Below, piece after piece: positions 40,834 to 49,005 of a stretch of DNA of 56,454 nt. The stretch spans positions 1 to 56,454 of the forward strand of contig JANQSE010000015.1 of the NCBI GenBank assembly GCA_028284195.1, read 5' to 3'. The notes beneath the pieces are model-generated. The model was not told where the DNA came from. It made no database searches and saw only the letters and a list, made by a program, of their open reading frames with translations. Position 1 is the stretch's first letter. Each line of letters begins with the position of its first letter. The DNA is from Balneola sp. GTDB lineage: Bacteria; Bacteroidota; Rhodothermia; Balneolales; Balneolaceae. Both the position numbers and the translations under genes were made by a program.

Positions 40834-42528
40834 ATGTATTTAAGAAATCTAGTTATAGAAGCTAATGGAGAAATAATACGAGATATAGATTTTCATCCTG
40901 GCTTGAATCTGATAATAGATGAAACAGATACAGAGAACTTTAAAGAATCAGGAAACAATGTTGGAAAGACCACTGTTCTTAGATTAGTTGACTATTGCTT
41001 TGACGGAAGTGGAGAAAATATATACAAGGATTCGGAGTTCGATAACGAAGAGAACCTCCTAATAAAAAACTTCTTAGAGGAGTCCGAAGTAATAATTTCA
41101 ATGACTTTAGCTGATGATTTTTCGGATCACCCATCAAATAAAATCCAAATAAGAAGAAATTTTCTGGCTTACTCTGAAAAGATTCTTGAAATAAATGGAA
41201 TTTCAATTAAGGCGAAGGATTTTGATGAAATACTTAAAGAAAAACTCTTCAATTTCTCCTCCCCTAAGCCAACATTAAGGCAAATTGTGGCTAAACATAT
41301 CCGAGACGAAAGTAATAAGTTGGTGAATGCTATTAGGATTCTCCCATATGCTACATTTGAGGAATATGAGGCATTATATTTTTTCTGGTTAGGAATTGAT
41401 AATAATACTGGGGAAAGAAAAATTAGGCTAAGCAGACAGAAGACAAAAGAAAAAGATCATAAAAGGAGATTGACTAGAGAAAGATCAAAGGGAGAGCTTG
41501 AGCAAACAATATCAATTTTGGATAAGGATATAGAATCTTTAGAAAGGCAGAAAAGTAACTTCAATGTTAATCCAAATTATGAAGAAGACCTTAATAGTTT
41601 AAATAAGATCAAGAAAAGGATTGGAGAGGTTTCTCAAATGATTTCTGAATCAGAGATAAGAGTAAGTCTGATCGAAGAAAGTAGGGAGCTTTTGGAATCA
41701 GAATACTCTGAAATAGATGTCGATCAATTGAAATCTCTTTATGCAGAAGCAAGTGCTTCCGCAGACGGTATAACAAAAAAATTTGAGGAACTTGTTCAAT
41801 TTCATAGTCAGTTGTTACAAGATCGTATAGAGTTTATAACGCAAGAATTACCCTCACTAAAAGAAAATCATAAGCGGTTAAATGCTGAATTAATAGAACT
41901 CATTGAAGCAGAAAGTGTTTTAAAAGATAGATTGAAAAAGTCTGGAGCCCTTGAAGAACTAGAAGAACTTGCAGTCAAACTTAATAACTTGTATGAGTAT
42001 AAAGGTTCACTCGAAAATCAATTAGATCAAATTGAAGCAAGTAATAAGAAATTAATAGATATAGAAGAGGAACTTGGAGAAATAGAGCAAGGAATAGACA
42101 ACATTGAAGAGCTAGTAAACTCAAAGGTAAGAAAATTCAATACCCATTTTACTGACCTTTCCGGTTTTCTTTATGGAGAGAAATTTATTTTAGTGCCAAA
42201 TAGAACGGAAAGAGCCTATAAACTTGAGATTAAGACATTACTCGCAAATCCTGGTACAGGAAGAAAAAAAGGGGTTATTACAGCCTTTGATATGGCACAT
42301 ATGATGTTCTGTGATGAGGAGGATATAAGTACTCTTAGGTTTGTCATGTATGATCAGCTAGAAAATCTTCATGGTAATCAACTAGGTATTTTGGATGAAC
42401 TCGCAGAAAAAGCTAATGCGCAAATAATTACAAGCATATTAGCTGATAAACTGCCAGAGAAAATTAATACTCATGATTATTCAGTGATAACCCTTTCTGA
42501 AAGTGATAAGCTTTTTGGCCTAAATTGA
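40834..42528 (+). CDS. DUF2326-type ABC/SMC-like ATPase of an ABC-3C system
   Basis: The 564-residue protein has an ABC/SMC-like N-terminal half-domain with Walker A GNNVGKTT (40-47). Long coiled coils (about 200-445) follow, then a DUF2326 C-terminal half (KGVITAFDMAHMMFCDEEDI, then TLRFVMYDQLENLHGNQLG). The Walker B-like strand FVMYD ends in Gln rather than the usual Glu, so turnover may be altered. ABC-3C systems are predicted conflict modules acting on nucleoproteins (Krishnan/Aravind classification). The gene ends the island before a terminator. Confidence 0.82.
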   Translation: MYLRNLVIEANGEIIRDIDFHPGLNLIIDETDTENFKESGNNVGKTTVLRLVDYCFDGSGENIYKDSEFDNEENLLIKNFLEESEVIISMTLADDFSDHPSNKIQIRRNFLAYSEKILEINGISIKAKDFDEILKEKLFNFSSPKPTLRQIVAKHIRDESNKLVNAIRILPYATFEEYEALYFFWLGIDNNTGERKIRLSRQKTKEKDHKRRLTRERSKGELEQTISILDKDIESLERQKSNFNVNPNYEEDLNSLNKIKKRIGEVSQMISESEIRVSLIEESRELLESEYSEIDVDQLKSLYAEASASADGITKKFEELVQFHSQLLQDRIEFITQELPSLKENHKRLNAELIELIEAESVLKDRLKKSGALEELEELAVKLNNLYEYKGSLENQLDQIEASNKKLIDIEEELGEIEQGIDNIEELVNSKVRKFNTHFTDLSGFLYGEKFILVPNRTERAYKLEIKTLLANPGTGRKKGVITAFDMAHMMFCDEEDISTLRFVMYDQLENLHGNQLGILDELAEKANAQIITSILADKLPEKINTHDYSVITLSESDKLFGLN

Positions 42529-42562
42529 TAATAAAATAGAGTTCTTTAAATAAACAAATGGA

Positions 42563-42592
42563 AGCCATCTATGACAGCAGGTGGCTTTTTTT
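42563..42592 (+). terminator. Rho-independent terminator of the ABC-3C island
   Basis: AGCCATCT pairs with AGGTGGCT (one T-G mismatch pair) around an 8-base loop, followed by a T7 run. Confidence 0.8.
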
Positions 42593-42625
42593 ATGGAATC
42601 ATATTCCTGATTATAATTTTCGTAC

Positions 42626-42737
42626 TTGTCATTTCGAAAGATCCTGTCCCGAATACTTTCGGGATCAGGCGACTGAGAAATCTATAGCATTTGCTTTGTT
42701 CGCAGCTTTTGGATTTCTCCTTTCGTCGAAATAACAA
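42626..42737. repeat. Palindromic intergenic repeat (REP/MITE-like)
   Basis: TTGTCATTTCGA at 42626-42637 is mirrored by TCGAAATAACAA at 42726-42737, and GAGAAATC at 42675-42682 by GATTTCTC at 42712-42719. An inner hairpin CCCGAA/TTCGGG lies at about 42648-42663. The nested palindrome fills the gap between the ABC-3C island and ggt. TGTCATTTCGA-type repeats with GAGAAATC arms are common intergenic elements in Bacteroidota. Confidence 0.6.
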
Positions 42738-42832
42738 AGTTTATATAAATCCAGAAGCAAAAAAGAACTGTTCCTTGAGTAATCCGGTTTGGTGTGCTAT
42801 AATCTCCTGTCACTAAACAAACCTGTTTTCTC

Positions 42833-44569
42833 ATGATGGATGCTAAATCAGTTATTACGCGTTTTTTGTTTGCAATACTTCTGATGCTCCCTTTTAACCT
42901 GCTTGCACAAATTGATCGCGAAGCAGGGAGTGCATTTGCAACCCGGTCGGAAGTGATTGCACAACGTGGTATGGTTGCCACCAGCCAGCCGTTGGCTACT
43001 CAGGTAGGTCTACAGATTCTTAAAAACGGAGGCAATGCCATTGATGCAGCTATTGCTGCTAATGCTGCCATGGGACTTATGGAACCCACCGGAAATGGAA
43101 TTGGCGGAGATCTTTTCGCCATTATCTGGCATGAGGAAAGCGGTCAGCTGTACGCCCTAAATGCAAGTGGACGTTCTCCGTTAGGCCTTTCTTACGACCG
43201 TTTGATGGAAATCATAGAGGAAAAGGAATTAGACAGAATTCATCCTTATGATTTATTATCAGTTTCCGTACCGGGAGCAATAGATGGTTGGTTTGAAATG
43301 CACGATCGCTTTGGTTCTGCATCTATGGAGGATATTTTAGCGGAGCCTATATGGTATGCTGAGAATGGGTTTCCCGTAAGTGAGGCAATATCTGCCAGCT
43401 GGAAAAGAAGCGCTCCGCGTCTGAGTCGGCAGCCGGGAGCTTTTAAAGATACCTTCACTTTTGACGGGCGCGGACCAGAAAAAGGAGAAGTGTTCAAAAA
43501 TCCGGATTTGGGGAATACCTTCCGGCTTCTTGCAAGTGAAGGACGCGATGCATTTTACAGAGGTGAGGTTACTGAGAAGATAGATGCATGGATGAAAGAG
43601 AACGGTGGTTATCTTCGTTATGAAGATTTTGATAAGCACACTTCAACCTGGGTTGAACCTCAAACTGTTAATTATCGTGGCTATGATGTGTATCAGGTTG
43701 GTGGCAACGTGCAGGGTACTGCAGTTCTTCAAATACTGAATATTCTGGAAGGCTTTGACCTTAAGGAAACCGGCTTTGCTACTGCTGAAACATTTCATTT
43801 GTTTATTGAGGCCAAGAAACTGGTATTCGAAGACCGGGCCAAGCATTATGTGGATGAAGATTTTTATGACATCCCTTATGAGAAGTTATTATCAAAAGAA
43901 TATGCCGCAGAACGGCGAGAGTTGATTGGCGAAAGAGCCCGACGTGATTTGACTACGGGCGTAGATGTACTTGAAGACGGTGATACCATTTATCTTACCA
44001 CGGCAGATCAATACGGAAATATGGTTTCACTAATCCAAAGTAACTTCCGTGGAATGGGGACCGGGTTTGTAGTGCCGGGAACAGGATTTAGTTTTCAGAA
44101 CCGGGGAGAGTTATTTTCACTCGATCCCAATCATCCCAATGTATATGAACCGGGAAAACGGCCTTTTCATACGATCATCCCCGGATTCGTAATGAAGGAT
44201 GGAAAACCTTTTATGACTCTTGGTAATATGGGAGGTGCCTATCAACCTATGGGGCATGTGAGTTTAATAACAAACGTAATCGATTTTGGAATGAACATGC
44301 AGGAGGCCGGTGACGCTCTCCGGTGGGAACATTCCGGTTCTACCCAACCGACTAACTCGCTTGATCAAAACCTCACCAGTGTTGGGTTAGTAAGTATTGA
44401 AAGCTCTGTTGATTTTGAAGTGATAAAAGCATTGAGATCAATGGGACACAGAGTACAAGTTGGAAACAGCTTCTTTGGTCGCTTTCAGGCTATAATGCGT
44501 GACTTAGAAACCGGGGTCTATTATGGTGCTTCGGAAGCCAGAGTAGACGGACAAGCTGCCGGATATTAG
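42833..44569 (+). CDS. ggt: Gamma-glutamyltransferase
   Basis: The 578-residue Ntn-hydrolase has a signal peptide (cut after LLAQ). The self-cleavage nucleophile is probably Thr385 in GDTIYLTTADQYGNMVSLIQS. The substrate region GNGIGGDLFAIIW (about 87-99) and GGxYQPMGH-type sequence near the C-terminus are present. It cleaves gamma-glutamyl bonds, for example in periplasmic glutathione. It precedes the EEP/HAD fusion gene by 10 bp. Confidence 0.95.
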   Translation: MMDAKSVITRFLFAILLMLPFNLLAQIDREAGSAFATRSEVIAQRGMVATSQPLATQVGLQILKNGGNAIDAAIAANAAMGLMEPTGNGIGGDLFAIIWHEESGQLYALNASGRSPLGLSYDRLMEIIEEKELDRIHPYDLLSVSVPGAIDGWFEMHDRFGSASMEDILAEPIWYAENGFPVSEAISASWKRSAPRLSRQPGAFKDTFTFDGRGPEKGEVFKNPDLGNTFRLLASEGRDAFYRGEVTEKIDAWMKENGGYLRYEDFDKHTSTWVEPQTVNYRGYDVYQVGGNVQGTAVLQILNILEGFDLKETGFATAETFHLFIEAKKLVFEDRAKHYVDEDFYDIPYEKLLSKEYAAERRELIGERARRDLTTGVDVLEDGDTIYLTTADQYGNMVSLIQSNFRGMGTGFVVPGTGFSFQNRGELFSLDPNHPNVYEPGKRPFHTIIPGFVMKDGKPFMTLGNMGGAYQPMGHVSLITNVIDFGMNMQEAGDALRWEHSGSTQPTNSLDQNLTSVGLVSIESSVDFEVIKALRSMGHRVQVGNSFFGRFQAIMRDLETGVYYGASEARVDGQAAGY

Positions 44570-44579
44570 AGGAGAAATC

Positions 44580-46208
44580 ATGAAAAAAATACTTATACAA
44601 ATACTATTCTTGGCTTTTTGCTACCCATTGTCAATCTTAGCTCAGGCTCAGTCACCCAATCAAAATGATGGCGCTGATCCGAAATATCGCTTAGTGGCAT
44701 GGAATATCGAACACCTTGCTGAAAACAACGGAGAGGGATGTATGGCCCGGTCGGATCAGGATTACGAAAAGCTTCGCAACTTTGCGGGCACAATGAATGC
44801 GGATGTTGTTGCATTGCAAGAGGTAGAATCAGTAAAAGCTGTAGCACGTGTATTTCCTGAAAATGAGTGGGAGATTGTACTATCTGATCGCCCTTCCAGT
44901 GGTTCTTACGAATGCCGAGGCAGCGGAAGACCCTCAACCCAACAGCGGGTTGCATTTGCTGTAAAAAAAGGAATCCCTTTTGAAAAGATTGAAGGTTTTA
45001 AAGAACTCGCTTTAAATAATCCCGGACTTCGGTATGGACTGGTGATTCGTTTAACAGGTGCCTCTGAGCCAATAGAAGTTATGAATGTACATATGAAAAG
45101 CGGATGCTTTGTAAACGATTATTCTGCTTCTGACCGGGATGCCTGTGAAACATTTGAGCAACAGGTACCTATTTTGGATGAATGGGTGGAGAGTAAAGTA
45201 AAAGAGGAAACAGCATTCGTAATTCTTGGAGATTTCAATCATAGAATTACTACTCCAGACAATCGTTTTTGGGAAGACCTTAAAGACATGAATGGAAATC
45301 AAATAAGCATCCAGAGCAGCATGGAAAGCATAAGAGGTTGTCATCCCAGATACCCTGCTCCGATTGACCATATTCTGTTAGGCCCAAAGAGTTCAAAACT
45401 GCTCGTAGAAGGCACTCAGGATGTTTTTTACTTTGGCATGACGCCGGAAACGATGACAGAAGACGATATGCTTAGCGATCACTGCCCCATATCCGTTGAT
45501 CTGTGGTTGAACGAGCCCTACCCTGTAAGTACTGCTGTCCGCTGGACCCAAAACAGTGCGGAGTATAAGTTGATTACAGAAGGCCTTTACAGCAAAGCTG
45601 TAGAAAGTTTGGCAGAAAAGAATATCTGCGATCCCTGGGTTGTGATTATGGATGTAGATGAGACCATATTAGATAATAGCGAGTATAACAGACGAAGAGA
45701 TAAATTAGGTTTAGGCTATACACCGGAAAGTTGGGCTAACTGGGTTCGGGAAGAGTCAGCTACACTCGTTCCGGGTTCCGCTGATTTTATTTCAAATGTA
45801 ATGCTTGCAGGCGGTCAGATTGCGTTGATTACAAACAGAGATCGAACTTTAGACCAACACACCTGGAACAACCTTAAAAAGTTAGGATTGCCAATAACCC
45901 GCGTAAATACTTGCCTCATTGGCCGTTCGAAGGAGGATATAGATGCTGTTGGGGAAAAAGGCATTGTAAATGATAAAGATTTACGTCGTCAAAATGTATT
46001 AAACGGAGAAGCGCTAAGTTGCTGGAATGAGTTTCCAGAAGTTAAATCTGCCTGGAATAAGAAGTTTATTCTGGTAATGCAGGTTGGTGACAATATCAAA
46101 GACTTTGCTAAAACCACTCAGGAGAATGTGGATTTCAAAGCGTTTCTTAAGCGTCAGGGAGTTGATATTCTGATTTTGCCAAACGCTATGTACGGTTCCT
46201 GGGATTAG
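44580..46208 (+). CDS. Secreted fusion: EEP-family nuclease/phosphatase plus HAD acid phosphatase
   Basis: The 542-residue protein starts with a signal peptide (cut near AQAQ) and has GAGGAG before its ATG. The first domain (about 35-312) is an endonuclease/exonuclease/phosphatase: Asn42 (WNIEH), Glu81 (ALQEVES), LGDFNH (216-221), and SDH near 299-301. The second (about 330-542) is an acid phosphatase of the e(P4)/class-B HAD group: DVDETILDNS (358-367), LITNRD and VGDNIKDF. The two activities in one chain could strip phosphates or cut nucleic acids outside the cell. Confidence 0.9.
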   Translation: MKKILIQILFLAFCYPLSILAQAQSPNQNDGADPKYRLVAWNIEHLAENNGEGCMARSDQDYEKLRNFAGTMNADVVALQEVESVKAVARVFPENEWEIVLSDRPSSGSYECRGSGRPSTQQRVAFAVKKGIPFEKIEGFKELALNNPGLRYGLVIRLTGASEPIEVMNVHMKSGCFVNDYSASDRDACETFEQQVPILDEWVESKVKEETAFVILGDFNHRITTPDNRFWEDLKDMNGNQISIQSSMESIRGCHPRYPAPIDHILLGPKSSKLLVEGTQDVFYFGMTPETMTEDDMLSDHCPISVDLWLNEPYPVSTAVRWTQNSAEYKLITEGLYSKAVESLAEKNICDPWVVIMDVDETILDNSEYNRRRDKLGLGYTPESWANWVREESATLVPGSADFISNVMLAGGQIALITNRDRTLDQHTWNNLKKLGLPITRVNTCLIGRSKEDIDAVGEKGIVNDKDLRRQNVLNGEALSCWNEFPEVKSAWNKKFILVMQVGDNIKDFAKTTQENVDFKAFLKRQGVDILILPNAMYGSWD

Positions 46209-46414
46209 GCAGTTGCTAATAAGAACCAAAACCTAAATCTTTATAAACTCCGGCGTGCTTTTAATATATATTCTTGGACGAGAGCTTGGATTTATGTTTA
46301 TTTCTGTCTGGGTATCATTACCGAAAACCTAGGCTTAACTATGGTATTTATGGCTATAGGTAGTTTCTCTTCATTTCCATCTTATGCTCTTAATTTAAAA
46401 CCAGCCTGGCCCTT

Positions 46415-46981
46415 ATGTTCAAAGTCGATAGTTATCTTACTGCAAAAGAACTTTTAGAATGGAACATCTCTCTACATTTACAATTGGAAACCCGTTCCGT
46501 TCATGAACATGAAGTGTTCCTTGAAGCAGGCCAGTCATGCCCTTATTTCTATTACGTTCTGAAAGGACTTTTACGGGTTTATTATTACGATTTGAATGGT
46601 CATGAAATGACTCATTGGTTTTCAGCAGAAGATACCATGATCACCTCCCCGTTTAGCTTTTTTAAAAATGAACCCAACATCCTGTACTTTGAAGCTTTGG
46701 AAGATACCGAACTTATTTTAATCACCAGAGAACAGTTCAATAAGATTGCCTCAAAATTTAAATCAACCGATGAGAGGCTGCGTAACTTATACGCCGACTT
46801 TGCCATGGTTTTGAGTCGAAGGATTATGAGCGTACATACTGAACCAGCCGAAGAACGATATTTAAAATTAATGGAAGAACATCCTTACCTGTTTCAAAAA
46901 GCCCAGTTAACCCACATTGCCTCCTATTTGGGTATTACTCCACAAAGTTTAAGCAGGATCAGAAAAAATTTAATGGGGTAG
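46415..46981 (+). CDS. Crp/Fnr-family transcriptional regulator
   Basis: The 188-residue protein has a cyclic-nucleotide-binding beta barrel (about 25-115, EVFLEAGQSCPYFYYVLKGLLRVYYYDLNGHEMTHWFSAED), a dimer helix, and a C-terminal helix-turn-helix QLTHIASYLGITPQSLSRIRK. The family has no FNR cysteines here. It lies directly before a catabolic-looking cluster whose first three structural genes share a 17-bp near-palindrome. Confidence 0.93.
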   Translation: MFKVDSYLTAKELLEWNISLHLQLETRSVHEHEVFLEAGQSCPYFYYVLKGLLRVYYYDLNGHEMTHWFSAEDTMITSPFSFFKNEPNILYFEALEDTELILITREQFNKIASKFKSTDERLRNLYADFAMVLSRRIMSVHTEPAEERYLKLMEEHPYLFQKAQLTHIASYLGITPQSLSRIRKNLMG

Positions 46982-46983
46982 TG

Positions 46984-47000
46984 TTTTTATCCTAGGTTAA
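46984..47000 (+). promoter_or_regulatory. Putative Crp-type operator (copy 1), before SDR 1
   Basis: TTTTTATCCTAGGTTAA is a near-palindrome. Its end lies 22 nt before TACATTTC (47023-47030), a TAnnTTTG-like -7 box, and 62 nt before the SDR ATG at 47063. Copies at 47976 and 48927 differ at two to four positions. Confidence 0.5.
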
Positions 47001-47062
47001 TAGAGATCACTCTCTTGCTACCTACATTTCTGATGTACTTTTAACCTTAAATGTATATCAAA

Positions 47063-47860
47063 ATGGAAAAAACAGCACTAATCACCGGAGCCGCAAATGG
47101 GATTGGTAAAGAATTCGCAGATCTTCATGCGAGTAAAGGCGGCAATTTAGTATTGATTGATATCAATTCTAATGGACTTGAACGACTGAGACATGCACTA
47201 AAAGCTGTATATAAGGTAGAAATCTACACTATAGTTAAAGACTTGTCTCAAATCTCTGCAGGTCAGGAAATTTATAATGAAGTAAAGGAAAAAGGTTTTA
47301 AAATTGACTACCTGATTAACAATGCCGGATTTGGTGGCATAGGTAAGTTTCATGAACGACCCTGGGAAAATGATTTAGCGATGATACAGGTAAATGTCAT
47401 TGCTCTGGCTTCTCTTATCCGTCACTTCTTACCTGATTTTGTAGCTCGAAATTCAGGTCGAATCTTAAACGTGTCCTCAGCAGTGAGTCTGGTTCCTGGT
47501 CCAAATCAAGCTGTGTACTTTGCTAGTAAAGCTTTTGTAACCTCACTAACTCGTTCTATATATGGCGAATTAAGTGACACGAACGTAACGATTACGGCAT
47601 TGTTACCCGGTGCTACCGATACTGGATTTGGGAGTCACTCAGGCATGGATCGAACAGATGCATATAAAAAACTAGCATACGCTTCTAGCGTCGCTCAAGA
47701 CGGATACGAAGCTATGATAGAAGGTAAATTGGAAGTGATCTCAGGCCTACCCTGCTCGCAAAAGGTAGAACTGTCGTTGCCCCACTTTTGCCGAAGAAAA
47801 TGCTTGTTAACAGAGTCAAAAAAGAACAAGAAATCAAAGAGTAGCTTACATTCACATTAA
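47063..47860 (+). CDS. Short-chain dehydrogenase (SDR 1), frameshifted near its C-terminus
   Basis: I start at ATG 47063 by comparison with the paralogue at 49006; the in-frame ATG at 47051 adds only four residues. The Rossmann motif TGAANGIGKE (8-17), NNAG (86-89), Ser139 and the catalytic Tyr152-x3-Lys156 (YFASK) are intact. The last third is highly similar to SDR 2 up to GLPCSQKVELS. One base seems missing near 47775. The other frame reads VAPLLPKKMLVNRVKKEQEIKE and stops at 47844, matching FAPLAPKRMLLDRIRREQE in SDR 2. The encoded tail is therefore foreign. The C-terminal substrate loop may be altered. Confidence 0.85.
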   Translation: MEKTALITGAANGIGKEFADLHASKGGNLVLIDINSNGLERLRHALKAVYKVEIYTIVKDLSQISAGQEIYNEVKEKGFKIDYLINNAGFGGIGKFHERPWENDLAMIQVNVIALASLIRHFLPDFVARNSGRILNVSSAVSLVPGPNQAVYFASKAFVTSLTRSIYGELSDTNVTITALLPGATDTGFGSHSGMDRTDAYKKLAYASSVAQDGYEAMIEGKLEVISGLPCSQKVELSLPHFCRRKCLLTESKKNKKSKSSLHSH

Positions 47861-47888
47861 TGAATGAACCAAGTTATCTCTGTGTATG

Positions 47889-47909
47889 GCTAAGGTTGGT
47901 TACCTTAGC
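47889..47909 (+). terminator. Terminator-like hairpin after SDR 1
   Basis: GCTAAGGT and ACCTTAGC form an 8-bp perfect stem with loop TGGTT. A T-rich but interrupted tract (TTATCTTTT) follows. Confidence 0.6.
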
Positions 47910-47975
47910 TTATCTTTTATCTTTTCTATTACCCTTTTAAAAATTACTTCATACGAAAGAAATAGCGGATAGTGC

Positions 47976-47992
47976 TTTTTACCATAAGGTAA
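47976..47992 (+). promoter_or_regulatory. Putative Crp-type operator (copy 2), before the alpha/beta hydrolase
   Basis: TTTTTACCATAAGGTAA contains the perfect inverted repeat TTACC-4-GGTAA. It ends 59 nt before the hydrolase ATG. The -7 box behind it (TAGAACTT at 48013-48020) is weaker than in the other two copies. Confidence 0.55.
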
Positions 47993-48051
47993 CTCCTTCC
48001 TCCATCCATTTATAGAACTTTAACCCTGTTTATCAACTAAAGTTCATCAAA

Positions 48052-48915
48052 ATGAAAATTAACAAAGCAGCGATTCATGCTCATTCTGGAAAATATATCC
48101 AGATAGAAAACACGAAAGCATTCGTATATGAAAAAGGTAACGGAGAACCTGTAGTCTGTTTTCATGGAGTCCCAGCCTCCTCTTTCTTATATAGAAATGT
48201 AATTGACCAACTAGCTACCAAAGGGTTTCGAGGAATATCATTTGATCTCCTTGGTTTAGGATTGTCAGACCGGCCAACTGATTTTACATACACCTGGACT
48301 AATCTTGGTGAATGGTCTGCCAAAGTCATAGATCAGTTGGGTATTGACGAATTTCATATAGTAATTCACGATATAGGTGGGCCTATCGGAGCTGAAGTAA
48401 TATCCAGAATACCCAATCGAGTATTATCTGTAACTATACTGAATACACTGTTAACCAATCTTGATCATTTCAAGAAACCATTTCCCATGTTTCTTTATGA
48501 AAAAAAAGGGATTGGGGAACTAGTTAACCGATTAACTACTCCCTTCTTCTTTAAAAAGCTAATGCAAGCCAGAGGTGTGAATAAGAAAGAGTCTTTTGGA
48601 ATTGAAGAAGCTCGAGCGTATATACATTTTTTAAATGGCTCTGACCAGGGTCAATCATTCCTCAACATAATGAGAAGCTTTGAGGCTACATCCCAGAAAG
48701 AACAGCTATACATACAGAGCCTTCGTCGGTTAAACGTACCAATGCAAATTATATGGGGAACCAACGACAAAGGCCTTACGCTCGAAAAATACGGTACACC
48801 TCTAAAAAAAGCTTTAGGAATAAAAAGACTGTTTATGACTCCTGGGGCTCACTTTTTGCAAGAAGATTACGCGGAAGAGATCACTGAATATATATCAGAT
48901 CTAATAAAAAAATAA
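48052..48915 (+). CDS. Alpha/beta hydrolase with Asp nucleophile (haloalkane dehalogenase / epoxide hydrolase-like)
   Basis: The 287-residue protein has the oxyanion motif HGVP (38-41) and the nucleophile elbow HDIGG with Asp107 in place of Ser. The acid is probably Asp239 (GTNDK) and the base His267 (GAHFLQED). A helical cap lies at about 135-215. The Asp nucleophile with HD-x-GG is the form of dehalogenases and epoxide hydrolases rather than esterases. Together with SDRs and an ALDH it may turn an epoxide or haloalkane into an alcohol, then aldehyde and acid. Substrate unknown. Confidence 0.87.
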   Translation: MKINKAAIHAHSGKYIQIENTKAFVYEKGNGEPVVCFHGVPASSFLYRNVIDQLATKGFRGISFDLLGLGLSDRPTDFTYTWTNLGEWSAKVIDQLGIDEFHIVIHDIGGPIGAEVISRIPNRVLSVTILNTLLTNLDHFKKPFPMFLYEKKGIGELVNRLTTPFFFKKLMQARGVNKKESFGIEEARAYIHFLNGSDQGQSFLNIMRSFEATSQKEQLYIQSLRRLNVPMQIIWGTNDKGLTLEKYGTPLKKALGIKRLFMTPGAHFLQEDYAEEITEYISDLIKK

Positions 48916-48926
48916 TTGCAGCTCAC

Positions 48927-48943
48927 TTTTTACCATAGGTTAA
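48927..48943 (+). promoter_or_regulatory. Putative Crp-type operator (copy 3), before SDR 2
   Basis: TTTTTACCATAGGTTAA differs at two positions from each of the other copies. It ends 22 nt before a perfect -7 box and 62 nt before the SDR 2 ATG, the same spacing as copy 1. Its centre would fall near -44, the place of a class II Crp activator site. Confidence 0.55.
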
Positions 48944-48965
48944 ATGAGCTCTCCATTTTAGCCTC

Positions 48966-48973
48966 TACCTTTG
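48966..48973 (+). promoter_or_regulatory. -7 promoter box of SDR 2
   Basis: TACCTTTG matches the Bacteroidota consensus TAnnTTTG exactly and lies 32 nt before the ATG at 49006. The operator-like sequence replaces a clear -33 element. Confidence 0.6.
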
Positions 48974-49005
48974 TGATGTAATCTTTTAATTAAACATACA
49001 TCACA

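Noticed and set aside
42529..42832. attR-like copy of the tRNA-Arg 3' end after the ABC-3C island
   Set aside because: I searched by eye for GGGTTCGAATCC and CCCGGGCG and found no copy, so site-specific integration into the tRNA is not supported.
43246..43639. Minus-strand ORFs inside ggt
   Set aside because: They are overlapping shadows of a conserved gene, with no supporting signals.
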